Source of the DNA: Eutypa lata
Lineage: Eukaryota; Ascomycota; Sordariomycetes; Xylariales; Diatrypaceae
Assembly (NCBI GenBank): GCA_022661535.1
Contig: JAKULF010000003.1
Span: 2,356,001 to 2,420,000, forward strand
DNA: 64,000 nt
Reading direction: 5' to 3'
The notes below the pieces were generated by a model. The model was given only the letters and a program-made list of their open reading frames with translations, ran no database searches and was not told the DNA's origin. The position numbers were made by a program, and so were the translations under genes. Shown piece by piece: positions 1 through 12,500 of this stretch. Position 1 is the stretch's first letter. Each line of letters starts with the position of its first letter.

Positions 1-2
1 CA

Positions 3-776
3 TCTCTCAGGTCTGCCCCTGGCGATCGTATAGCGTGGCAGAGTTTTCCCACGCTCTCGAACATAGTAGCACCTCTCCAATGTGATTGGACGAAGTTAAG
101 GCAGCGAGCCTTCTACAAAGCATCAGGCAATGTTCCTTATGAGGGTTGTGCAGGCAGCAATATGCCCGGCATCCTACTTTGCAAAGGCATCAAGATAGGG
201 TGTATCAAGGCGGTGGGTAACAGTTATTCATCAACAGAGCTCAAAGCGCTCTTGGAGACTTTATCACAGAAAAGGAGGAGCCCTAGGATTCAATCTACCG
301 AAACCTGCGAAGCCATGGACAGAGTATGGCGAACAGCAATACTTTACTTTAGAACCCATCGTTCAGGTGGGTCGAGACCCTCTTCTTCCGAAAGTGCTTC
401 TGATTATAATAGTGATTTTAAGTTTCTTTGCTTGAAGGCAACGAAGAGTCTCGATTTACTGAGACCGGAGATGTTATTGTGGTTTCATCATAATTCACGG
501 ATAGGTTTTGGGATCGAAGAAGATAACACGGCTATTGTCAACTTGGAGCCACGTGGTTCCACAGAAGCTTATGGAAGTAATGGTTCTGCTACCGAGACGG
601 GCCTCGAACGGCGCATGCTAGATGTTTGGATAAACATGGATAAGAAAATGGTGGCATTGGGTGACGGTATGTTAGGGATGGCACCACGTGATGCGGAAGT
701 AGACAATCTAGTATTCATCTTGGCTGGTTGTAACTATCCGGTAGTGGTCAGGAAGACTCCTGTCAAAGAAAGTTAG
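3..776 (+). CDS. 3' part of a probable HET (heterokaryon-incompatibility) type protein, cut by the left edge
   Basis: The reading frame is open from base 3, the edge of the window, to a TAA at 774-776, so the 5' end lies outside. An internal ATG at 162 is probably not the true start, because the codons before it read as normal protein. The last 40 residues follow the pattern common at the end of fungal HET-domain proteins: a MLGMAP stretch, then DNLVFILAGC, then NYPVVVRK, corresponding to the usual 'GD.V.IL.G...P..LR' ending. The HET domain itself would lie upstream and is not visible. In that family the domain mediates non-self recognition and cell death after hyphal fusion. I infer the family from the C-terminus only. 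An unrelated accessory protein is possible. Confidence 0.42.
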   Translation, partial: SLRSAPGDRIAWQSFPTLSNIVAPLQCDWTKLRQRAFYKASGNVPYEGCAGSNMPGILLCKGIKIGCIKAVGNSYSSTELKALLETLSQKRRSPRIQSTETCEAMDRVWRTAILYFRTHRSGGSRPSSSESASDYNSDFKFLCLKATKSLDLLRPEMLLWFHHNSRIGFGIEEDNTAIVNLEPRGSTEAYGSNGSATETGLERRMLDVWINMDKKMVALGDGMLGMAPRDAEVDNLVFILAGCNYPVVVRKTPVKES

Positions 777-1293
777 AAGTTAGTAGGAGAATGTTATGTT
801 GACGGATTCATGCATGGTGAAGCCATCTTGCAGCATTCTATGTCACGTTGGGAAATGGTCCGTTTATGTTGAAGTATCTTATCGTTCTTTTCATAGTTCG
901 TAGTTCATGTTCCTTTTGAATGATATACATACTTACTATTCTAGCAACTTTCCACACTTATATATTACTTAGTATATTACTTAGCGGACGAATAATTAAA
1001 ATATAATGACATCAAAATAAAATATATGAATTCTGAATGTGCTCATTAGTCTCCTCGGCGTGTGCTTTTTGGTCTAGATTAATTTGCTTCCCTTCTGCCA
1101 TAGACGTCTAATAGCAACCGGCTGCCAGTCCTGAAAACCAGTATAACAAGCCGTGACGAGCGATGCCTTCTGGTTCAATGGCTAGAACACAGACCAAGCA
1201 TCTCATGTTTATCTTCTACTTAGTCGCCTTCTGCACTAGCTTATAGCTTGGCCGCATCAGGCAATGTTTAGTTTCTATAGCGCTCGAGTATAG
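777..1293. other. non-coding / decayed sequence
   Basis: No reading frame with protein-like composition is seen between the HET-like fragment and the UbiA-like remnant. The stretch 940-1030 is AT-rich and carries a short duplicated motif (TTACTTAGTATA / TATTACTTAGCG). Confidence 0.5.
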
Positions 1294-1557
1294 ATACACG
1301 ATCTTGACCTGGCCAACAGAAATTGGGTCATCCGAAACCTGGTCGACGTGCTGGCCTTTTGCTGCTTTGCGTTAGTGGCGCTCGAAGTGGCTCTCAACAT
1401 GCCCTTATCTAACGAGCACTGGATCCCACTCGAATGGCTCGGCATAACTACTGCCCTTGTTTTCTCAACAGTGCAGACTGAAGACATTGCTTATAAGGTA
1501 GGTGACCGCATAATAAGCCTTCCCTCAATATTCGGTGACAATTATGACGTTGGCTGA
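1294..1557 (+). pseudogene. UbiA-like prenyltransferase remnant
   Basis: An open stretch of about 87 codons without a usable ATG encodes a membrane-type segment. It reads NWVIRNLVDVLAF, then a hydrophobic helix, then VQTEDIAYKVGDR and SIFGDN. Fungal UbiA-family integral membrane proteins carry the same order of motifs: a 'WRN..D.LGF' helix, then '(T/A)QD..D.EGDR' with the second aspartate-rich prenyl-diphosphate site, then a 'P(L/I)..GD' loop. Here the residue equivalent to the first Asp of that site is preceded by Glu, the Arg-rich segment after GDR is shortened, an in-frame TAG lies just upstream at 1291 and the frame stops at 1555. I read it as a gene fragment, not a working enzyme. The assignment rests on motif recall only. 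Confidence 0.45.
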
Positions 1558-2199
1558 CGGCGGCACTAGAGGGGGCTATTACATGGTGCACATCCTGCTT
1601 TGAGACTCTGTCATACGGGGAATGGAACTAAGTGTTGTTGGCTGCAGGATATCTGCAGAGACAACCAACATGCCAAAAATTGCAGGTCATAACGACGATT
1701 ACAGGAATGTATATGGTAGCTACCTGGGCACCTAAGTATGTAGGTAACATAAGCCGCCAAGGTAGCAGAAGCGATATAAATCATAGCCAATATCCAATCA
1801 ATTTGCCTTATCCTTAGCTTTCCGGGCTAAGGAGCAAGTTAGCCGGAACAAAAGCTAACGCTACATTATAAATACTGGAATCGGTATGACTAAGCAAGGT
1901 CATTAGCAGAAACTGCCGCCAAAGGGACTCTTCGATTGCTAGATCCCTTACATGTAGTTTATAGGGCATTCGGCCTAAGACAAACCCGTGTGTTGCTGGT
2001 GAACTAAGTGTGCTCATAGAGAGGTATCATCTCTCCCCGAGCCCCTTGCATAGAAGCCTACAAAACACTACGCGGATATGCGTCTGGGAGGCACAGCTTA
2101 CCAATTAAGTACTTTAAGTAACTAGATCTATCCTGAAAGAGTCCCTGCTGCACTGAACAAAATTCTTTCACTGTATTTCTTTTAGTATCCGCCCCGACA
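1558..2199. other. intergenic, no gene seen
   Basis: Only short non-ATG frames are present. The last 100 bases before 2200 are the likely 5' leader of the hydrolase gene. Confidence 0.5.
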
Positions 2200-3025
2200 A
2201 TGTCTAAGCCAGTATTCGTCCTTCTCCACGGTGCATGGCACATTCCTCGGTGCTGGGACAGTCTCGTTTCCGTTCTGGCAAGGCCGGCTTCTCAGCAATT
2301 ACCCCCGCACTTCCCTCGTCGGCCTCCGACCCACCTACACCCGACTGGTCCAAAGATGTTGAAACGATTCGTAACACCGTTTTCAGCCTAGTTCAGGAAC
2401 ATGATGTCGTTGTGGTTATGCATAGCTTCAGCGGCATGACTGGCGGCACTGCCTTAGAAGGCCTGGACAAGCAGGTGTGTCTATCAAGGGGACTGAAAGG
2501 AGGGGTCGTAAGACTTATCTATATTGCTGCATTCCTGGTGCCGGAAGGTTTCCAACATTCGCCGCATGGCACGCGTGATAACATGGTTCCCGAGATGAAA
2601 ACCGATCTCGAGGTGCGTGGACCCTTCTAGGTGTATACACTGAGCGCCTTTTCACTAACTGCTTTCTATATTAGGCCGGCATCGTTACTGTCCGACCTGA
2701 GGATGCGAAAGACATGTTTTATCAGGATCTAGATGACGAGACCATTGCTAAGCTGGTCAAGGACCTACATCCGCAAAGCTTTGGGGCTTTCTGGAGCACT
2801 ACTACCTATGCTGCCTGGCGTTACATCCCAACTACCTACATCCTGTGTATGGAAGACAAGCCAACAACTGTAGTTGCCGCGCAGTATCTTATCGACTCGG
2901 CAAAAGCAAGTGGAACCCACAAGATCGACAATGTCATCAAGATCAACGCCGGTCACTCCCCGTTCATTATCAAGCCCGACTGGACTGCTGAAATTCTTAT
3001 CAAGGAGAGCAGTCGGGAAGTGTAG
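2200..3025 (+). pseudogene. alpha/beta-hydrolase fold esterase-like gene with one frame break
   Basis: The ATG at 2200 opens MSKPVFVLLHGAWH, the first strand and oxyanion-hole HG of a small alpha/beta hydrolase. The frame must shift near base 2280, where one base appears to be missing: the codons GCA and AAG would have to share A2280. It then continues through AGFSAITPALPSS, the nucleophile elbow VVVMHSFSGMTGG (Ser in HSFSG), RLIYIAAFLVPEG, an intron at 2613-2674 (GTGCGT..TTAG, branch CACTAAC), then ILCMEDKP (probable acid residue) and NAGHSPF (catalytic His). The stop is at 3023-3025. The family resembles plant and fungal methyl-esterase-like hydrolases; the substrate is unknown. All catalytic positions except the first Gly of GxSxG survive. 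The break is therefore recent, or a sequencing error. Confidence 0.65.
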
Positions 3026-3262
3026 CTTGGGGGAAACGTGGCGATAGTAGATGATAGCGTTATATTGCCATTTCATAGATAGATTATCAGTATGAAGCTT
3101 AGTTGTCTATTTCAATAAGACCTCCATCAAGATATGTATTCTTGTACGTAACTATCTACTCTAACGGCTATTGTCTGATAACAGTCAATCGGCTTACGCT
3201 ATAGGAAACTTTCTGCAGTGGTCGCCTTAATTGTCACTGTGAAATGTGAGAATACTAATTAA

Positions 3263-3601
3263 ATATCAAACTTTCAAAAAGCCTATTCTGAAACCTCTGC
3301 TCAAAGGGGTGCTGCTGATAACGACAAACCGAGTAAACGCATTCGGCCCGGCAATCCTTTCGCAAATTTCTTAAGCCATAAACTTCGGGAAATTGAGAAA
3401 TGCTTAACAACCGGATATCTGGAGGTTGTGGGCAGACAAGCTAAACAAGCGCTCTATGTGGATTATGAGAATATTATAGCCTGGGTTGAGGATACCATGA
3501 AGCAAAGACACGTTGTGATGTCTAAGATGGTCAAGAAATTCATAACATCAAACAACATATACGACGCAACAATAAGACTGCCCTTAAAGACATTAAATTA
3601 G
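3263..3601 (+). pseudogene. ATG-less open fragment of unknown origin beside the AT-rich block
   Basis: There are 112 sense codons between the TAA at 3260 and the TAG at 3599, without an initial methionine. The translation looks like real protein: a basic start (KPSKRIRPGNPF), then helix-like charged segments including LREIEKCLTTGYLEVVGR, DYENIIAWVEDTMK and VVMSKMVKKF. I do not recognise a family. Its position against the left boundary of the RIP-like block suggests a truncated gene or transposable-element coding fragment. That is inference. An exon of a longer gene is possible but no partner exon is visible. Confidence 0.3.
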
Positions 3602-6363
3602 CTCATAAGTACAAGCAACAACCTTAAAAAGCACACGGAAGAGCAATAGCTACCAGGGGAACAACTTCATGCACTAATAAGAGTCGAGGATTAGCTATAA
3701 TATAATATACAGATGGTTTGTAGAGTAAGGTATAATTATAAATACATTCTAAGCTTTTCTAAATACTTAAGTTTAGATTGTTGAAGCATATCACCTTTCT
3801 TTTAAGTGTAACCTTATCTCAATGGACATTAATTTCTAGCTTTAGGCGCCTTCGGCGTTAATGTAGGCTTTTGGTAAAGATAAGAAAATTAACTTTGTTT
3901 TTAATGTGTTTTTTAGCCATTTTGCTTTAGTTATTTAAATACGTACATTCGAAATAAAAAAAGTTAAAAATTAATGTTTAAAAGCTTAATCGAAAAAAAG
4001 TTATTTTAAAACTTACGTTTATATAATAATTAAATTATTACTTCGTAAATATTTAATTATAATATAATTAAAAAAGAATTATAAAAATAAATAATTTTAA
4101 TATTAAAGATAATTAAATATTAAAATTTCGAAAAATATAACTTTTATATACAATAAGTAAATTTTAAATAAGTTATTAAATAAGTTTTTTTAATAATATA
4201 TTAAATTTACGATTAAGCTTTTTAATATTTTTAAATAAATTTATTAATTTATATTTTAAATTTTATAATATTTAAATTTTATAAATTTAATTTAAGTTTT
4301 TAATTTTAAGCGTATTTAGTTTTATTAAAAGATTTATTATTATTTTTCTTTTTAATAATATAATTATAAATTTTTTAATTATTAAAGTTAAGTTAATTAA
4401 AAACGTTTTAAAAATAATAAAAAATAAAGCGTTTTAAAATAAATAAATTAAATTTATATATCGTTTAATATATAAAAAAAAGAATTATATATTAATTATA
4501 ATTATTAAATATAATAAAAGTATTATTTTATTTATTTATATTCGTTTAATAAATAAATTAATTATATAAATCGTTTTTTTAATAAAGTTAAATTAAAATT
4601 AATTTAAAAATATTATTAATAATATTTTTAAAATTAAATTTATTTTTATAAATATTAAAACGCTTTTTAAAATAAATAATATTATAATTTTTATATTATA
4701 TAATATTAATATAATATTTAAAACTTTTATATATAAAAAAAGTTTATTAAAAAAATTATATATATATTTTTTTAAACTTTAAATTTATTATATATTTAAA
4801 GTTTAAAAAGATTTTAAAAGATTTTAATTTTTATAATATTATTAATTTATTCGTTATTAATAAACTTTATATTATAAATAAATAACGAAAATTTCGAAAA
4901 AACTTTATTTATTTATATATTTTATAAAATTTATTATTATGTAATTTCTTTTTAATTAAATTATATTATAATTTTAAATATTAAAAATTAAAATTATATA
5001 TTTAAATATAATAATTTTAATTTTTATTTTAATAAACTTAAAATTATTTATATTTTTATTAATTATTTCGAAATATTTATAATTATATAATTTTAATTAC
5101 GTAATAATAAAAATAATTATAAACGATTTAATTTCTTTATAAATAAAATATAACTTAAAAATTTTTAAATTATAAAAAAAGCAATCGTTTATATTAATAA
5201 TAAACTTTATTTAATTATTATTTATTATTTTATAATTCTTTTTAATTAAATATTACGGTTTTATTAAAATGTTTATTTTAAAGATTATTTATTATTATAA
5301 TATAAATATTCGCGATATAAATAAAGATTTAATATATAAAAATTTTTAAAATAATATTAATTATTATAAAATCTTTTTCGCTTTAATTTCGATAAATATA
5401 AATATAAATATAATTAATATATATAAAGTAATTTAATAAATTTTTTTTTAAAAATAACATTATTAATATATAATAATATATTAATAAAATAATATAAAAA
5501 GATATAAAAAAATAAAATAAAATATATATTTTTATTTTTTATTATTAATTTAATTATTTAAATATTAATAAATAATTAATAAAAATTAAAAAATAATTTA
5601 AAAAAAGAACTTATATTTTTTATTAATTAATAATATTTAATCGCTTTTATTAAATATTATAAATAAATAAAAATAATAAAGATTTTATTAATTAAATTAA
5701 TAATATAAATAATTAAATTATATAATAATTTATTAAATATAAAAAAAAACGATATTTTATTTTTTAAAAAAAATTAAAATTTATTTAATTTTTAAAAAAA
5801 AATCATTTAATTTAAAACGAATAAATTTTAACGAAAAAAAAATATAATTATAATTAAGTTTTTTAACTTTTTTTACTTTTATTAAATAATTTTAAAAAAA
5901 TTTTAAAAATTAAATAATTTTAATTTAAAATATAAAAAACTTATTAATAAAAGTTTATATTATAATATATATAATTATTTTTTAAAATAAATTATATTAA
6001 TATTATATTTTAATATAAAATTAATAAAATATAAAATATTTTTTTTTTAAATTTTAAATTAATATTAATAAAAAGTTAAATAATAATTTTTTAATTAATA
6101 TTATTTTTAATATTATATCTTTATATTATAATTAATAAATTTAAAAGTTAATTTTAAATCGATAATTTAATATTATAATTTTTTTTAAATAACTTTATTA
6201 ATATAATACGATATAATACGTTTATATTTAAATATAAAAATAAAGAATTTTATACGTTTATTTTCGTTTAACGATATTAAAAAATTAATAATTAAAATAT
6301 CGTTTATAAAATATTAAAATTATTTTAATAACGAATAAATTAATCGAAATTTAATAATTATCG

Positions 6364-6502
6364 AAAACGATTTCTTTTATAAATAATAAATCGACGTTAA
6401 AGCTTTAAAATTAAGCATTATATTTTTCTTTTTTGTTAATTATTCTTTAAACGTTTTTTTAAATAATAAAACTTTTTATATAATTATACATTTCGTTTAA
6501 TA
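6364..6502 (+). repeat. copy 1 of a 140 bp direct repeat (more mutated)
   Basis: It starts with AAAACGATTTCTTTTATAAA and ends with TTCGTTTAATA, and matches 15767-15906 in the same orientation. Almost all differences are A where the partner has G or T where the partner has C, as expected if this copy suffered more RIP. It may be one long terminal repeat of a decayed retroelement. Confidence 0.75.
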
Positions 6503-9500
6503 TTTAATAATAATTCTTTAATTATTTATAATATTAAATTATAATTATTTATTATATTATTTTTATTATTAAATAATTTTTTTTTTCGAAAAAAAAAACG
6601 TTTAAATTTCGTTTAATATTTAATTTAAAACCTTTTTCTTAATCGTAATTTATTTACTTATTTATTTAAAAAACTTTTTATAAATTCATTTATAAAATTT
6701 ATAATTTTATATTTTTTTTTTATTATTATAATTTTTTACATATAATATATATATCTTTATTTTATTTATTAAAACGATTCGTTTTATATAATTTTTTTTT
6801 ATTATTATAATTCGTTATTTTATTTAAAAGTATTAAAATACTTTATTATTAAAAAGTTTTTTTATTTATACATTTTTTATAACGAATTTTATTTTTTAAT
6901 AAACTTATATAATAATATTAAACTTTATTATAAATTATTTAAATTTTATTTAAATAAATACTTTATTTTTTAAAATTATTTTTAAAATTTATAAACTCGT
7001 TTTATTATATAATCGTTTAATTTTATAATCGTTTAATTATTAAATATAATAAATTTAAAATACTCGCTTTATAATTTACTTTTAAAATTAAATAATCGAT
7101 TATTAAAAATTTAAATAAGTTTATTTTATAATATATAAATTTATAAAAATTAAATTTTAAGTTAATTAATCTTTTTTTTAATAAAAAGAGTTTACGAAAT
7201 AATTTTATTTTTAATTTAATAATTTATTTAAAATATTAATTACTTTATATAAAAAAATAATTAATTTATATAAAAAAATTTCTTTTTTATAAAAAACTTT
7301 ATTTAAGTTTATTTAATATTAATTATAAGAAAACGTAATAATAAACGTTATTAAATGATTTTATTTTTAAAAAACCGAATTATTAATTTTTTTAAAACGT
7401 AAAGTTTTTTTTTTTTTATTTTTTTTTTTAATAAATTCGTAAAAATTAAATTTGTTAAAAAACTTTCTTTTATTTTTCGTTTTATAATTTATTAAAGACT
7501 TATAATTTAAAAACGTATTTCTTTTTAATATTTTTAAATCGATTATATTATAACGATTAAGTTTATTTTAATTAAAAAGAAAAACCTTAACTTGTAATTT
7601 ATTTAAAGCTTTTTCGTAATTAATGTATATAATTTCTTTTTTATATAATCTTTTATCGAAACGAAATTTAACTTTTTAAACGAATAATCTTTTTTTATCG
7701 TAACGTTAATTATCTTTTAAAATAATTAAAAATAATTTAAACTTAATAAAAAGCTTTATTATAAATATTTTTAATAACGACGTTATTAAGAAATTTATTA
7801 TTTTCGTTATAACGGTTTTTAAATTTTTTAATAAAAATTAAAATTAAAAATTTATTATTTATAAATAAAAGATTTAATAAATTAATTATTTAAATTTTAA
7901 TTTAAATTTATTTTTTAATAATAACGATTATATTTAAATTAAATTAAATATTTATTAAAAAAATATTTTTCTTTTTATAAATTTTATATATAAATATATA
8001 TTAAATCTTATTCGATTTAAAGTTTTTATTAAAAACTTTTTATAACTTTTTTATAATAACGTTTAAAGTTAATAAATAATAAAGTTAAATATAAATATTA
8101 AAACATTTATATTAAATAATTTCGAAAAACTTTTCGAAAAAATTATTAAACGATTTAAAGTTATAAAGTTTAAAGCTTTTAAATTCTTAAAAAACAATAA
8201 ATTTAAATTAAATTATATTTATATAAACGTATTTATTAAAAATTAAACCGTTAAATATATTCGTTATTATTAAGCGGTTAATTTTTCCTTTATATTATAA
8301 TAAATGTTTTATTTATATAATTCTTTTTATATTTAATTTTAAGTTTTTATATTTTAACTTAATAAAAGTATACGTTTTAACGATTATTTTATTTATTTTA
8401 AAGAAAAAGCTTAAGTTTATTAAAATATAATTTTAATTAAATTAAAAATTATTTTTCCTTAATTTAATTTTAAAAAGCTCGAATATATTTTTATTAATTA
8501 ACGTTTATTAAATAAACGTATTAATATTATTAATCGTTTAATGTTATTTATTTCGATTATATATATATAAAAATTAATTAAAAAATACAAATTTTACGAT
8601 TAAAATTATAACGAAAATAACTCGTTTTAAGTTAATCGTTAAAGTTAAAAAAACCGTTTCGAATATTAATTTTTTCAAGAAAATTAAGATTTAAATATTA
8701 ATTAATAATTTCATCGATATTTTTTTTTATATAAAAATTAATATTATAACCGATTTAACGATAAAAAAAACTTTTGTAAAAATTTTTTAATTAATTATTA
8801 CGGAAATTTTCGAGATAAATATAATAATTTATATCGTAAACGTTTTAATAAACGTCGTTTTAATTAAAGTTTTTAACGTTTTAATTAATAAATTTATATT
8901 AATTATAAAAATTAATTCGTTTATTTTTAAAATAAATAATACGTATTTATTAATAAATAAAATAAAATTAACATTAAGAAATAATTTATCGTTAATAATT
9001 ATTTTTTCTTAAAAAAAGTTATATAAAATAAAAAAAATATTTATTATTATAAAAAGTTTATAAAAAATTAAAATAAATTTATTTACTTTATTATATTTAT
9101 TAATATTAATATTTTTTATTTAACTTTTTTTAAAAAAAAATATATTAAAAATATAAATTAATATTTTTTTTAAAAAATATTTATATAAATTATATATATT
9201 AAAACTTATATTAAAATACGTTTTTTTTTATTTTTTTAATTATTAAAATAAATTTATAAAAATCTTTTAATATAAAAAAAATTAAATTTTTTTTTTTTTT
9301 AATATTTATCGAAAACGTTTTAAAAAATATTAAATAATAACTTTTATTTTTAATAAAAATTATTTATATTTTGCTTTTTTCTTTAATAAAAAATATTTAA
9401 ATAAATAATAACGTTTTTTTTACGAATAATATAAAATAAATCTTTATTTATTTTAAACTTATATTAAATTTAAATTTATTTAAAAAACATATATATATAA

Positions 9501-12500
9501 TTTTTTTTATTATATATAATAATATAATTATTATTATATATATAAATATAAAAACGTTATATATTATTATAAATAAAAATTAAATAAAATAAAATTTCTT
9601 TAATCGATAAAAAATATTTAATGATATTATTATGTTTAAAAGTTTTAATAATTTAATTATTTTTAAAAAAAAAATATATTCGATATTATTATTTTTATAA
9701 AATAAAGTAATAAAAAAATTTAATTTATCGTTTTCGTTATAATTTAAATAAAAAATTATTTAAAATTTAATTTCTTTTTCGAAAATAATTAATTAAATAA
9801 AAATAAAATAATAATTAATTTTTTTAAAAAATAAATTAAACTTTTATTTTATAAATAAATTATTATATTTATAAAAATCGTTTGTAAAAAAAACTTAATT
9901 AAAAAAAAAATAATTATTAAATATAATATCGTTATTTTTTTTTATTTTATAATTATTATATTAATAAAATATATTAACTTTTAAAAATTTAATAAGTTTA
10001 ATTAAAAACGAATATATTTTTTTTTAATTTTATAAAACGACGTATTAAATATTATCGTAAAAATTAATATTTTAAAATTAATATTTTATATAAATTTTAT
10101 TAATTTATTTATTATAATTTTTAAAAATATTAAATTTAAAATAATTTAAAATATAAACGAAAACGATTTTTTCGTTATAAATTAAATAAAAGTTATTATA
10201 ATATAAGCTTTTTAAAAATATAAAAAAAAAATACTTTAAGCTTTTATAACTTATAATATAAACGTTATTAAAAAATTAATATATACTTTAATTATAAAAA
10301 CTATTACGATAAAAAATATTTAATTAATTATATATTTAAATATTAAAAATTAAAAATCTTTTCTTTTTAATAAAAAATAATATAAAAATAATATTTTAAT
10401 TAATTTTATAAAGCTTTTAAATAAGTTTAAAATGTATATTAAAAACAAGATTAATATTATAATTATAAACTTAAACTTTACGGTTAAATTAAAAAAAATC
10501 CTCGAAAAGCATAACGTATAATAAAATAAAAAAATTATATTTATATTAAAAAAATAAAAAATAAAAATTAACTTTATTAAAAATTAATAACGTTAAAAGA
10601 TTCGCATTAAGCATTATTAATTCGATATAAAAAATTAAGTTTTTTTTAATAAAATCTTCGATAATATATATATATTAAAACGTTTAAATTAAATAAAAAA
10701 ACCTTTTTTTTTTAAATATTTAATTTTTATTATTTAATAAATAATAAAAAAAAAACGTAAAAATTATATCGTTATTAACTTATAAGCTTTTAATAATTTA
10801 ATTATATTAAATGTTTATTTTATATTATTATAAAACGATATTTTTTTTTATATATATAAGAAAAAATTTATAATTGTATTCGATATTATAATATTTTTTT
10901 ATTAACTTTTTTTATAAAGTTTATATAAAAATAAAATAATTATTATATTTTTAAAAAGTTTAAAAATATTTAACCTTTATTTTATAAATTTTAAAAATAA
11001 CTTAACGTTTATTTAATAATTTATAAATTAAATTTTATTTTTATATAAAAATTTTTATTATATATATATCGATAACGTAATAATCTTTAACGATATCGAA
11101 AAAAAATATTTTTTTAACGTTAATATAATTTTTAAATATTTTAAAAATATAAGCTTTTTTTTATTAATAAAAAAATCATTTTATAAATATACGTTAATAA
11201 AATTATTAAGTTTTAAAATTAACGGTTTCGAAATTATTATTATATAAAATAAAATATAAATTATATAAAAATTTAAATTTTTTTATATTTTAATCGATTT
11301 TAAAACGTACTTTAAAATAATAACTTAATTTTAAAAATATATTCTTTAATTTTAATAAATAATAAAATCTTTATAAAAAAAAATTAATAATAACTTTTTT
11401 AAAATAAATATTATATTAAAAAGAAATAAACATTTATTTAAAAATTAAATTTTATTTTTAAAAAATTAAAAAGTTTTTAATTATTATAAAACGTATTTTT
11501 CGATAAAAATTACTTTATTTATTAAAATTTACGTTAATAAACTTTTCTTAAAATCGATACTTTTTAACGATAAGATTTTACCGTTATAATTTTTTATTTT
11601 TTTATTTTTAAAAAAAAAAATCGATTTTTTTAAATAACGTTAAAGTTATTATATATTTTAATAAAATCTTTATCTTTACGAAAAAAAAATATAAAGTTAT
11701 AAAATTCGAAATAATATATTTAATTTAAGTTTATAAATAATTTTACTTTTAATTTTATTTTTATATTTAAAATATAATAATTTTTATCGATTATAAAGTT
11801 ATAAAAAAAATTATTAATTAAAAAAATTTATATTTTGTTAATATAATTAAAAATAATCCTTAATTAATAACGACCTTAATATATTTTAAATAATATAAAT
11901 TTAACGTTAAATATATTTTCGATAAAATTAACTTAATTTTAAATACATTATTATAATTCTTTACGTTAAATACGAAAAAAAACATAATAAATAAAAAAAA
12001 TAATATTAAAAGTAAATTTAATAATATTATTAAAGATTTCGATTACGTTATATCGAAATCTTTTTTTAACTTTAAATATAAATAAAAAATTATCGATAAA
12101 TATAAGATTAATCGTTAAATAATACGTATTATAAATAAATTACTTTTTAAATATAATAAATATCGATATAAAATTTTTTAATAAATTAAAAAATTAAAAA
12201 TAAAAAAATAAAGAATTTTTAAATTTAACTTAAAAAATATAATAAATATAAAACGTTTTATATTAAAAGATTTTATTTTTACGTTAAAAAAAAACTTTTA
12301 TATAATATTTTTTAATTAAAAAATCATTTTATTATTTTAAATTTATATTATAAAGAAATTTTTAATATAATTTATAACGTTAAACATTACTTTAACTTTA
12401 AAAAAATATTATACGATTTAAATAACATTGTAATATTTAATTTAATAAAAAAAATTAAAAATTACGTAAAGCATTATTTTAATTATTAATAAAATCGAAT

